45,560 nt of DNA, taken from positions 1-45,560 of the forward strand of contig JAGXKM010000009.1 of the NCBI GenBank assembly GCA_018335275.1. The letters are read 5' to 3'. Under the pieces are notes generated by a model. That model was not told the origin of the DNA, did not search any database, and was given only the letters and a program-made list of their open reading frames with translations. The translations under genes were made by a program, and so were the position numbers. Below, piece by piece: positions 1 to 8,792 of the stretch. The stretch is from Anaerolineales bacterium. GTDB lineage: Bacteria; Chloroflexota; Anaerolineae; Anaerolineales; UBA11858. Within the stretch, counting starts at the first letter, position 1, and each line of letters opens with the position of its first letter.

Positions 1-112
1 CCAAAAGGATATGTTCAGTATCAATTTGATTGTGCCCATACCGCTGAATGACCTCCGCGGCACGCTGGGCAGCCTCTTGTGCTCGTTCCGTAAAACGATC
101 GAAACGCATCAT
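1..112 (-). CDS. clpC: ATP-dependent Clp protease ATP-binding subunit (ClpC/ClpB type), N-terminal fragment cut by window edge
   Basis: Minus-strand translation from ATG at 112 (or 109): [37 protein letters not shown], a typical Clp N-domain start. SD-like AAGGAAGG lies upstream. Confidence 0.85.
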   Translation of the reverse strand, partial: MMRFDRFTERAQEAAQRAAEVIQRYGHNQIDTEHILL

Positions 113-434
113 AAGCTTACCTTCCTTAATATGGAAATTTCAAACAGGTATTTAGCTCTACCCTTACCAAGGTCATTATATCAAGATGGCGTTAATAATT
201 TGTATGAAAAAACCTTCCTCAGCCGCAATACGCATGAAAAATAGGCATCCGGGACTGGAAAAATATGTGCAATTATCGGACCATTACAGATCAACAGAGA
301 CAGGAACCCATACAGTCAGAAAGGTTTGACTTGCTGGAAAAACGACGTTCAACCTTTAAATATCCCCCTTCTGATCCTCGGCCTTGATTGATTTCCCGGA
401 AAAACAAAATAAGTAGATGTGATGTACGGACAAA

Positions 435-461
435 AACCAGGTTTCAATCCGAAACCTGGTT
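435..461 (-). terminator. Rho-independent terminator downstream of the 53-aa small ORF
   Basis: AACCAGGTTTC-aatcc-GAAACCTGGTT, 11-bp perfect stem with 5-nt loop. Read on the minus strand it is followed by a T-run. Confidence 0.75.
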
Positions 462-510
462 AGAAAAAGAGGTCAGATAATTTGGAGTCGCTTATAATGC
501 AGCAACCCCT

Positions 511-672
511 TTACGCTTCTCCCTCCTGGAGGGATTCCTGGTAGGCCTTCCACCCGGGACACCAGTTGGTGTGCCAGCGCCATAAGCGACCTAAAATTGA
601 CTTAGGTCTCGCTTCAGCCTTTTTTCTTAAGGGACAATTTCCACAATTTTGTTCTTCCACCACTTCACTCAT
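511..672 (-). CDS. Small Cys/Trp-rich protein, 53 aa (not in supplied ORF track)
   Basis: MSEVVEEQNCGNCPLRKKAEARPKSILGRLWRWHTNWCPGWKAYQESLQEGEA*. GGAG SD before ATG; terminator downstream at 435-461. Confidence 0.75.
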   Translation of the reverse strand: MSEVVEEQNCGNCPLRKKAEARPKSILGRLWRWHTNWCPGWKAYQESLQEGEA

Positions 673-760
673 ACGGTTCTCCTCAGATAGGCAATTCTCA
701 CTCTATTTCCCCGGGAGGGGCAATATACTTTACATCATGGAATGGGGGGCTTCAAACCGG

Positions 761-1567
761 TTATTGCACTTTGATGGAGCCCAGACCCGTCTCAATTTTC
801 ATCTCAATCTTGTTTTCAGCTGTCTCAAATGCATCGGAAATATACAAGCCTCCTTGCCGCGGAAATCGGTCTTCATTGACATTTATGGAGGCAAGCCCGC
901 CTTCTGTTTCAATGCGAGCAGCCACATTTTCAGGAATACGCACTGACACGGATGCAACCCCTGCCTCAAGTTTTACCTTTGTGTGCCCTGCCCTTTCAGG
1001 AAGCGTTAGCGTAGTTGAACTCACCCCTGTCTCTACTTCAAGGTCCTTTAAGTTTAACTGAGAAAAATCCAATGTCGCGTCCCCTGCCCCAGCTTCAAGT
1101 TTGAAGGATAAAGGAATCTCTTCGTTGATTTTCAACGCCCAGTCAAATCCTCCACCCGTAGTCCATGTCCAGGGGAATAAAAAATCGAGGAAAGCCCCGG
1201 GAGCTGGTTTGAGAGTAATATCCAGCCTTGACCCCTGTCGGTTGACGGCCTTCTCCAAACCTCCTCCAAACATCCCCGAAAGCGCCTGATCCGGAGCTGC
1301 GCCATCTGACAATCGGAATTGGCCTGCACCGTGTTTAACGCGAAGTTTGACTTCACCAGCTCCCTCGAGAGGGATGGACGCCTCTTTGCTTTCTACGGGA
1401 GGCCCGGGTGCCAAAGAACTCCATATAAACCATACACCGAGCAGGATCAGGAATATGGGCCAGAATAAGCTCCACACGTTTATACTCAAAAACCCAAGGT
1501 TCCCCAACAATAATAAAAACCCAAAAAGCACAAAGATCAAAGCCCAAAATACGCGACTGCGTCTCAT
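761..1567 (-). CDS. Membrane protein with N-terminal TM segments (DUF5668-like) and LiaF/adhesin-like C-terminal repeats
   Basis: 268 aa; MRRSRVFWALIFVLFGFLLLLGNLGFLSINVWSLFWPIFLILLGVWFIW, then beta-rich domain (VETGVSSTTLTLPE...LEAGVASVSVRIPE...). Confidence 0.75.
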   Translation of the reverse strand: MRRSRVFWALIFVLFGFLLLLGNLGFLSINVWSLFWPIFLILLGVWFIWSSLAPGPPVESKEASIPLEGAGEVKLRVKHGAGQFRLSDGAAPDQALSGMFGGGLEKAVNRQGSRLDITLKPAPGAFLDFLFPWTWTTGGGFDWALKINEEIPLSFKLEAGAGDATLDFSQLNLKDLEVETGVSSTTLTLPERAGHTKVKLEAGVASVSVRIPENVAARIETEGGLASINVNEDRFPRQGGLYISDAFETAENKIEMKIETGLGSIKVQ

Positions 1568-1607
1568 CGTTCCTCCTTAGTACTTGACCATCCTACCATA
1601 ATCAGCT

Positions 1608-2111
1608 TCACTCCTTGGGAATTAGCAGAGGGCGCAAAAGGATGAGCACCCCCAAAAGGATCAGGAGCACAGGCCAATAATCACCGACCAAACCCAGAGC
1701 GCCAAAGAAAGATCCAAAAACCGCGAAAAGGGTCAGACTGATCAAAACCAGAAGACCACCTTCCCTAAACGCTTTACCTCCCTCACCGCTGAGGAGGTTC
1801 ATCAGGATTATGCCTACCCCGACGAAGCCTGGGATCAGGGACCACACAAAAGACCAACTCTCCCAGTTGCCAGTCAGGTTCTGGTAATACAGGATCCCCC
1901 CAATCCCCCCCACAATACAAGCGGGGACCGCCATGCCGGGTTCGCCAATCGCTGCTCCCAGTCCAAACAAAAAGAGCCCCACGATGATCACGATCCACGG
2001 CCAGGAGAATTGAATGAATACTCCTGGCAGGATTTGGACAGCCAACAATGCGGCGCCCACCAAAACCAAAATGATCCCCCCAGCGATGTTAGTCCTTTTT
2101 TCTTTATTCAT
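1608..2111 (-). CDS. Multi-TM membrane protein (DUF5668-like)
   Basis: 167 aa, hydrophobic, with ILLGVLILLRPLL-type segments. Same strand and adjacent to 761-1567. Confidence 0.7.
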   Translation of the reverse strand: MNKEKRTNIAGGIILVLVGAALLAVQILPGVFIQFSWPWIVIIVGLFLFGLGAAIGEPGMAVPACIVGGIGGILYYQNLTGNWESWSFVWSLIPGFVGVGIILMNLLSGEGGKAFREGGLLVLISLTLFAVFGSFFGALGLVGDYWPVLLILLGVLILLRPLLIPKE

Positions 2112-2284
2112 GTATCCACCCTCCTTGCAATAAATGTATTTATCCCTCAGTAATCATACAACAATTTGTCACATTCAACATTAAATATTCCATTTCTGCA
2201 TTTCAACCTTTATCTAACAAACAGATTCCCGCCTAATGAAAAATCAATTAGCGGTTATTAAGGGGTACATTATCAAAGGAGGAA

Positions 2285-2668
2285 TTAACAGGTGGTATGA
2301 AATAAGCCCCCCACCCGCTCCCCTTTCTTTGCCAGCTGATTGAACAACTTCACCGCTTCCCGCGTTTCAGCAACATGATAGTCAACATCCCTTTCACGGA
2401 GGTATTCTTCCGTCTCTTTTTTCACCTGGAGTCGTTTGTTCTGCCCCCGGGAGAGTATAAGCACATCTACGTCCTTTCTGAGGACGCCTTCGAGATCCGC
2501 AACCTGAATACCAGGGTTGTGCTGGGTGCCAGTTTCATTCCAGTCCCACTCCTTTGCCCCCCCAGGCCAGAGTTTACAATCCCGGAAATGATGCGCTTCC
2601 CCCTGAATGGTCACCTCAATCTCACCCCAGGACAGGTCCGTAATCAACGTATCATGGACATCCGACAT
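2285..2668 (-). CDS. Mth938-like (AAMDC-type) domain protein
   Basis: MSDVHDTLITDLSWGEIEVTIQGEAHHFRDCKLWPGGAKEWDWNETGTQHNPGI... SD GGAGGT upstream of the internal ATG at 2668 supports that start. Confidence 0.75.
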   Translation of the reverse strand: MSDVHDTLITDLSWGEIEVTIQGEAHHFRDCKLWPGGAKEWDWNETGTQHNPGIQVADLEGVLRKDVDVLILSRGQNKRLQVKKETEEYLRERDVDYHVAETREAVKLFNQLAKKGERVGGLFHTTC

Positions 2669-2941
2669 GACAGCACCTCCAGGAATTTGCTTTACCCTTG
2701 GATAGACTCGGGCTTCTAGCTGAAAAAAGTTTTCTTCGTGCAGTTTCAAAACACAATTTCATCTTAGGACAAATCTTTTTGAAAGACAAGTTAACCACAA
2801 CTTGAGGAGTTCCCTCACCACCTGGGCTGCCATGAAAATCATGGCACAAACTTGGCTGAAGAAAAAACCAGGCGATCCATTTCATACCTCCAAAAACCAA
2901 GATCGGATTTTCCAGGAAAAGCAGCAGGATTACAGAAAAGT

Positions 2942-2977
2942 AAAACTGCCTCTACCCTGCAGGGTAGAAGCAGTTTG
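2942..2977 (-). terminator. Terminator downstream of lgt
   Basis: AAACTGC-C-TCTACCCTGCAGGGTAGA-A-GCAGTTT hairpin. T-rich tract follows on the minus strand. Confidence 0.65.
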
Positions 2978-3027
2978 GATCTCACTCTATAACAGAAGAA
3001 GCTGGATGTTTCGACAAACCCTGACGT

Positions 3028-3915
3028 TTATCCCTGGACTTTCCCCTTTCCTTGGGCCTCAGGGGATAACTCATATTCATCCGGTCCGGGTTCCAAGAAA
3101 GGTAAGCGGATGATTTCATACTGGACCAAGAGGATGATCAAGCCGGCCAGGATCATCAACCCCGCAGCGACACGGGAATAACTGATCAATGTCCCCGGGA
3201 CCAGAGGCTGGTCCGGCCGGAAGAATTCGATCAATTGCCTTCCCACCCCTTCCAGAACAAGCCAACCGGCGAAAATGGAACCCGGTTTTATTTTCTTTTT
3301 GAACTCAAGAAAGGCCCACAACAGAATCCCAGTGGCCAGTAAATTCCACAAAATCTCGTATGCAAAGGCGGGGTGGAAGCGTGTCGTTTCCAGGGGGAAT
3401 CTAGCCAGATTATCCCACGGAGGGATGCGATTCAGAGCGTCAATCTTAATACCCCACGGCAAATCCGTGGGAGGACCATACAGTTCCTGGTTAATGAAAT
3501 TGGCAGGACGCACCACAGCCTGCCCGACCAACAGCGCCGGCGCCGCTGCATCAAAAACCAGACGGACATCAAGACCATGGCGCCGGATATACAACCAGGC
3601 AGCCAAAGCGCCAAAAAGGACAGCTCCATAAAAATGCAGTCCCCCCTGGGGTAAGTTGATGATTTGGAGAGGATTTTCCAGATAATACCTTGATCCACCC
3701 AGAGTCTCGTTGACCACGTACCACAACCTTGCTCCCACGATACCTGCAGGCGCAGCCCAAATCAGCAAATCCCAGACATGCTCGGAATCCTCGCCCCGGT
3801 GGCGGACACCCCATTCGGCTACAAAACCGGCCACAATGATCCCCAAAGCCATAATCAAGCCGTACCAGTGCAAGGAAATGTTCGTACCCGGGATTGTAAA
3901 AATAATCGGATCCAT
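3028..3915 (-). CDS. lgt: Prolipoprotein diacylglyceryl transferase
   Basis: MDPIIFTIPGTNISLHWYGLIMALGIIVAGF...; Lgt motifs (GARLWYV, GGLHFYGA, RPANFINQELYGPPTDLPWGI). Start set to the ATG at 3915; the longer ORF extends to 4041. Confidence 0.93.
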   Translation of the reverse strand: MDPIIFTIPGTNISLHWYGLIMALGIIVAGFVAEWGVRHRGEDSEHVWDLLIWAAPAGIVGARLWYVVNETLGGSRYYLENPLQIINLPQGGLHFYGAVLFGALAAWLYIRRHGLDVRLVFDAAAPALLVGQAVVRPANFINQELYGPPTDLPWGIKIDALNRIPPWDNLARFPLETTRFHPAFAYEILWNLLATGILLWAFLEFKKKIKPGSIFAGWLVLEGVGRQLIEFFRPDQPLVPGTLISYSRVAAGLMILAGLIILLVQYEIIRLPFLEPGPDEYELSPEAQGKGKVQG

Positions 3916-3949
3916 ATGTGTCTCCTTTGGCAACCCCAAACAATAAACA

Positions 3950-3997
3950 GTAAAAAAGCAGCCGCACATCCCTGCGTACCAAGAACCTGCGGCTGCG
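3950..3997 (-). terminator. Rho-independent terminator of glyA-gcvT fusion gene
   Basis: GCAGCCGCA (3958-3966) pairs with TGCGGCTGC (3988-3996). TTTTTTA follows on the minus strand. Confidence 0.75.
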
Positions 3998-4027
3998 TTG
4001 TGCGTCTTATTTTTTATATCATAAAAC

Positions 4028-7000
4028 TTAATCTTCAGCACCCATCCAGGAGGGTTGAGCCTCGCCTTTGACAGGGAAACGGGTCAGGATCGTGGCCTCA
4101 ACCGGCAGGGTTACCCGGTTACGGCGCAGTAAAGCATCTTCAAGCGATTCTCCACGCAAGGGGAAGATCGAAATCGGGGTTCCAGGTTCATTGTACCGCC
4201 GATCCACGATAGCCAGGCCGAGCATGTACCCTTCCTCATCGATAGAACAGCTCGTCACTTGACCGATCTCCTTGCCGTGTTCCTCGACGACCGGGTCACC
4301 CATATGAGGGCGGCGCGCCCTCTTCTGGTTGAGCCGGAAGCGAATCAGCTCCCGATCCCGGTCTTTTTCGCTTTCTAGAAGCGCTTTTCTACCCACGAAA
4401 AATGGCTTGTGGTACTTGACATATCCCGGGAAGCCTGCTTCTATGGGCGTGATCTGGAAAGGACCCGCTAACTCATGACCATAAAGCGGCAATCCAGCTT
4501 CAATCCTTGTGGAATCCCTGCAGGCTAAACCAGCGGGTTTTACGCCGTATTCCTCCCCGGCTTCCAGAATATCCGTCCACAATGCTTCCATATCATCGGG
4601 GTGAACCAGGATTTCAAATCCCCAGTTCTCTCCTGTGTACCCAGTTCGGGCAATCACCAGGGGGATCCCCGCCAACTCGCATTCAATAAACCTCGTCCTT
4701 GGAAGGCGAGCAAGTTCTGCCTTGATTTCCGGATCCGGGGTTAGGTCCTGAAGAATTTTCAGTGATGCTGGACCCTGCAGCGCAATATCCCGCTTTTGAT
4801 CCTCCCCCACCCCCGGATCTTTCAAGTTCCGAAGGTTAGCTGAGGCTTCCACCCCAATCCAGGGCCGGTTTTCATCAATCAAAACATCCCCATTATTGAC
4901 CGCATTCAACCAATCCCAATCTTTGTCTTCATTAGAAGCATTGACCACCATGTAATAATGATCAACCCGTGATCGATAGATGATCCCGTCGTCGATCACG
5001 CTGCCATCCGGTTCCAGGAAGTAACCATACATGGACTGCCCATCCTCAATCCAGGCTGCGTAATTTGAAAACACGGTGTCGAGGAAACGGGTTGCATTGG
5101 GACCGGAGACTTCAAAAACGCCCATATGGGAGACATCAAACAAACCCGCAGCATTCCGCACTGCCCGATGCTCTTCCAACACCGAACCATACCGGACCGG
5201 CATCTCCCAGCCGGCAAAGGGTACCATCTTGCCACCCATTTCTTGATGGATCTCATTGAGGGGCGTTTTCTTGAGAGGTCGTTCTGGCTCCTCCCAGGTC
5301 CATGTTTCCAGATCAGCTTCAGGGGCAAGCTCATCCAGGGAAGAACGACCCACAAAGTACAATTTCCGGAGGTCAAATCTTTCTGGATGCTCTTTATGCA
5401 GCGTTTCCGCCGGGGTTCCCGGTTGGGAGGATGCATGATGGTCCTGGGCCGCCTCCACTTTCTCAACTACGACCGGGCCTTCTACCTTGCGGTACAGGTC
5501 GTCCTCATCAAACAATGTATAACCATCAGCCAGACCCCGCAGCCAGGAGGTCACCCGGGCCGCCTGTTCCGGTGAAGGGGTAAGCAGGAAATAATCGCGC
5601 CCCACCTCATCCTGTTCTTCACGAGTGACGATGACTTCATCCATCAAACGGCCTTCTCGGTCCAAAAGGTAAGTGGTCAGTGAATCCCCCACCTCCAGGT
5701 CGATCATATTGGAGGTGCAGATATCGTTCATGTGCTGCCGAGCTCTCCACCCGCTAATCCGCAGAGAAATGGGTTCCGGTTCAGGATCCTCCACAAGCCC
5801 TGTATAGTGGGGATACCCGCTTTCACTGTATTCAAAATCTATGCCCGCTTCATCCGCTACTCCAGCCGCACCCTGCCGGACTTCTTCCAGAATGGATAGC
5901 TCTACCTTCCCTCTGGGCAGCGTGCCGATCAGCCCGTTATAGGTAAAGGGGCGTATGTTAGTCAATAAGCGATGTAAGAGCCCGGCAATGGTGTCCATGT
6001 CCCCTTCGTCCAATCCGCGCTGCGTCAGCCACGGCGTACCCAGCCGGATCCCTGTAGCCAGGGACGTTTCCTCATCGCCAGGTATGGTGTTTTTATTGGC
6101 CACCAGGCCGGCCAGATCCATCATGCGCACAGCCGGCTCCCCCCACACCGGGTAGTCCTGCCCGGTAGGAAGTGCAGCCGGCGCCTCAATGGATTTCAAG
6201 TCAATGAGCAAGAGGTGAGTATCCGTTCCGCCATACGCCAACCTTAAACCCCTTTCCTGCAGTCCTGTCGCCAGGGCTTTTGCATTCTTCACGATCTGCT
6301 CTTGTAAGTTTTTGAACTTCGCGCTTTGAGCGATTTTGAAGGCAACCGCCATGGCCGCAAATTTATTGACATGCGGTCCTCCCTGTTCTCCAGGGAAAAT
6401 GGCCAGGTCGATCTCTTTCGCTAAATCCGGATCCGTGGTTAATATCACCGCCCCTCGCGGACCGCAGAGCGTTTTGTGGGTGGTAAACGCGGTCACATCT
6501 GCTATGCCAACCGGATTAGGATAAACACCTGCTGCTGTCATCCCTGCCACATGGGCGACATCCGCCATCAAATACGCGCCCACCTCATCAGCGATCTCAC
6601 GAAACGCTTCCCAATCTGGCGCCCAAGGATAAGAAGTGTAACCGGCGACAATGATTTTAGGCTGGTGTTCAAGCGCTTGTTCGCGGATGCGGTCATAATC
6701 CAAGCGCTCCGTTTCTGGATCCACACCGTAAGAGACCACCTGGTACCGCTGTCCGGAGATGTTAAACTCAGATCCGTGAGAAAGGTGTCCACCTTGGTAC
6801 AGGTCCAATCCCATCAGCGTATCCCCAGGCTCCAATAAAGTCCAATACACACCCAGGTTGGCCGCTGTGCCAGAAAGCGCCTGAACATTGACATGGATAT
6901 GTTCCGGAAGAATGGATCCGTGAGCGAAAGCCTGAGCGCAGCGCCTCTGGGCCAGACATTCCACAAAATGCACGTAATCCACGCCTTTATAAAATCGCCG

Positions 7001-7282
7001 GTCCGCATACCGCCGGTAATAAGCCAGCTGCCAGGCCACATCTTTCAGCCGGTGTTCCGGTTCCCGGGTCATCCGCGTCGGCGGATAGCCCTCAGCGTAA
7101 ATATTCTGAAAACGAGAACCAAGCGCTTCCCGAACGGACGGTGGTGCATAGGATTCGGAGGGGATAAAAATCAATTTTCGCGCCTGGCGCTCTCCCTCCC
7201 AACGGATCAGATCCGAAACAAAGGGAGCGATCTCATCCAACGAATCGCGGAATAAAAAATCATCCTGGGGATCGGGGGACAT
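4028..7282 (-). CDS. Fusion protein: serine hydroxymethyltransferase + GcvT-like middle segment + aminomethyltransferase (GcvT)
   Basis: 1084 aa. SHMT motifs: NIYAEGYP, NVQALSGTAANLGVY, GGHLSHGSEFNISG, VTAFTTHKTLCGPRGA. GcvT motifs: TPLNEIHQEMGGKMVPFAGWEMPVRYGSVLEEHRAVRNAAGLFDVSHMG, GYTGENWGFEI, CRDSTRIEAGLPLYGHEL. Single uninterrupted frame. Confidence 0.93.
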   Translation of the reverse strand: MSPDPQDDFLFRDSLDEIAPFVSDLIRWEGERQARKLIFIPSESYAPPSVREALGSRFQNIYAEGYPPTRMTREPEHRLKDVAWQLAYYRRYADRRFYKGVDYVHFVECLAQRRCAQAFAHGSILPEHIHVNVQALSGTAANLGVYWTLLEPGDTLMGLDLYQGGHLSHGSEFNISGQRYQVVSYGVDPETERLDYDRIREQALEHQPKIIVAGYTSYPWAPDWEAFREIADEVGAYLMADVAHVAGMTAAGVYPNPVGIADVTAFTTHKTLCGPRGAVILTTDPDLAKEIDLAIFPGEQGGPHVNKFAAMAVAFKIAQSAKFKNLQEQIVKNAKALATGLQERGLRLAYGGTDTHLLLIDLKSIEAPAALPTGQDYPVWGEPAVRMMDLAGLVANKNTIPGDEETSLATGIRLGTPWLTQRGLDEGDMDTIAGLLHRLLTNIRPFTYNGLIGTLPRGKVELSILEEVRQGAAGVADEAGIDFEYSESGYPHYTGLVEDPEPEPISLRISGWRARQHMNDICTSNMIDLEVGDSLTTYLLDREGRLMDEVIVTREEQDEVGRDYFLLTPSPEQAARVTSWLRGLADGYTLFDEDDLYRKVEGPVVVEKVEAAQDHHASSQPGTPAETLHKEHPERFDLRKLYFVGRSSLDELAPEADLETWTWEEPERPLKKTPLNEIHQEMGGKMVPFAGWEMPVRYGSVLEEHRAVRNAAGLFDVSHMGVFEVSGPNATRFLDTVFSNYAAWIEDGQSMYGYFLEPDGSVIDDGIIYRSRVDHYYMVVNASNEDKDWDWLNAVNNGDVLIDENRPWIGVEASANLRNLKDPGVGEDQKRDIALQGPASLKILQDLTPDPEIKAELARLPRTRFIECELAGIPLVIARTGYTGENWGFEILVHPDDMEALWTDILEAGEEYGVKPAGLACRDSTRIEAGLPLYGHELAGPFQITPIEAGFPGYVKYHKPFFVGRKALLESEKDRDRELIRFRLNQKRARRPHMGDPVVEEHGKEIGQVTSCSIDEEGYMLGLAIVDRRYNEPGTPISIFPLRGESLEDALLRRNRVTLPVEATILTRFPVKGEAQPSWMGAED

Positions 7283-7446
7283 AACTTCTCTCCTTTACAA
7301 GAAACACATGAGATCAAAAAAAGACCCAATGGATTTTAGCATACATCATCTGCTTCCAATGGCACTCGCCTCAATCAGTGGAAAATGAAAACGGGATACA
7401 CCACATCCCTGATATATCCTAAATATATTTGAGAAACCGCATTCTT

Positions 7447-7704
7447 TCATGTGACCTCTTTCATATGCTGGATACACAAAGGACACCAATCTTCAAACTT
7501 CAGAAAACGAAATCCACCCAATGGAAAAAATCGTAAAACCTCCTCCTGTCCCATAAAAAGAGCAGAACACCCCCCATCCATGTTCTGCCCGATCCGGGGC
7601 TTTGCAAATGCCTGTTGTGATAATTCTGTTGATCCCTCTGTATTTTTCCCCACTCTTAACCAGGTCAATAAAGGGATCAGGATCAGGGTCAGGGGAGGAG
7701 ACAA
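7447..7704 (-). CDS. Possible small protein, 85 aa, unknown
   Basis: ORF directly downstream of the 7711 lipoprotein gene; C-terminus LKFEDWCPLCIQHMKEVT. TTG start without a clear SD. Confidence 0.3.
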   Translation of the reverse strand: MSPPLTLILIPLLTWLRVGKNTEGSTELSQQAFAKPRIGQNMDGGCSALFMGQEEVLRFFPLGGFRFLKFEDWCPLCIQHMKEVT

Positions 7705-7710
7705 GGCAGC

Positions 7711-8634
7711 CTATTCCGCTGTGAAGTTAATGACCCTTTTAACGCACAACCCTGCCATTCCATCCTGGGAGCAGACGGTCACAGTGACTTCCACGTTAAA
7801 GTCCAAGGGATTTCGCAGTCTTCCACTGTGCCAATACGCTGTCTGACCCGTAGTTATTTTTGCTTTAGAAGGATTTAAGGGATCCAGGGGGTTTCCGCTG
7901 TTGAAAAATGCGTCAGCTGACTCGGTGACTTCTTGATCCTGGACCACATCACTCGCATCGCGGTACTTGGTTTTAACCGTAGTGGAAATAGATTCCAGGT
8001 TGATGCTGCCCGTGTTGATAATCTTAAACCACAGGTGGCAGTGACCCGCTCCACAGTCAGATCGTTGGAAGTCAAAGGAGTAACTTGGCTTCGGAGGAGG
8101 AGTGAATACCGGAAGATTCGATGTGGGGCCAACCGGTGTGGCGTATTTTCCTCCAATCCAGCAGTTGCCGGGGTAGTCCGGATTGACGATATACCAGAAC
8201 ATACCTGTGGGGTCTTTGGCGATAATTTCTGACTCTTGATCTGTATTCATAACCCCCACCTCCTGGTAGATCGTCCCCGGACCTTCGCGACAAAACGTGT
8301 TTCCACCCACATATACGACCACCTTTCCCATCGTGGGTGTCAAGGTAAGGGTCGGTTTTTTCGTAGGCGTTACTTCCGCTTCAGTTGGGGTTTGGCTGGG
8401 TGATGGAAGAGGCGTATTGGTATTTAACTCTTTCTCCTCGGCAGACTGGGCGGCAACGGTTTGGGCTACCTTTGTTTCCACAATCGATCCCTGGTCGACC
8501 TCTTCCGGAGTGGAAACTGGAATGTCGCAGGCAGACAGGAGAGCCAGGAGGGTTACCAGGAGTAAGCACAAGCCCCATTTCACCGCACTTCTCTTGTAAT
8601 TTTTATTTCTTTGATTGATTTCAACACTCAACAT
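7711..8634 (-). CDS. Lipoprotein with SH3-like domain and Thr/Pro linker
   Basis: ATG at 8634 with GAGGAGAGGA SD; lipobox LLALLSAC; TPT/SPSQTPTE linker; GNTFCREGPGTIYQEVGV resembles SH3b. Confidence 0.75.
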   Translation of the reverse strand: MLSVEINQRNKNYKRSAVKWGLCLLLVTLLALLSACDIPVSTPEEVDQGSIVETKVAQTVAAQSAEEKELNTNTPLPSPSQTPTEAEVTPTKKPTLTLTPTMGKVVVYVGGNTFCREGPGTIYQEVGVMNTDQESEIIAKDPTGMFWYIVNPDYPGNCWIGGKYATPVGPTSNLPVFTPPPKPSYSFDFQRSDCGAGHCHLWFKIINTGSINLESISTTVKTKYRDASDVVQDQEVTESADAFFNSGNPLDPLNPSKAKITTGQTAYWHSGRLRNPLDFNVEVTVTVCSQDGMAGLCVKRVINFTAE

Positions 8635-8792
8635 ATTCCTCTCCTCACTTAGACGAGATTGCTTCCAGAGTAGGCCATTGCCCTTCAGATAGGATGAGAC
8701 CTCAATCCACGGCAATGATCAGGGGCAGTCGCAATAATACTTGACATGGGCGACTTCATCCGGATCTCGTTTCCACTCTGATCTCTTTTGGG

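Noticed and set aside
566-946. 126-aa plus-strand ORF
   Set aside because: Antisense to the 53-aa small ORF and to the 3' end of the LiaF-like gene; no SD, composition looks like a shadow ORF.
2652-2900. 82-aa minus-strand ORF with hydrophobic start
   Set aside because: Partly overlaps the Mth938-like gene; no recognisable motif and no coding support.
3569-3982. 137-aa minus-strand ORF
   Set aside because: Out-of-frame ORF overlapping lgt, which has clear family motifs.
4996-5575. Several 60-156-aa ORFs (4996-5466 -, 5126-5575 +, 5302-5583 +)
   Set aside because: Alternative frames of the SHMT-GcvT fusion gene; translation is low-complexity or implausible.
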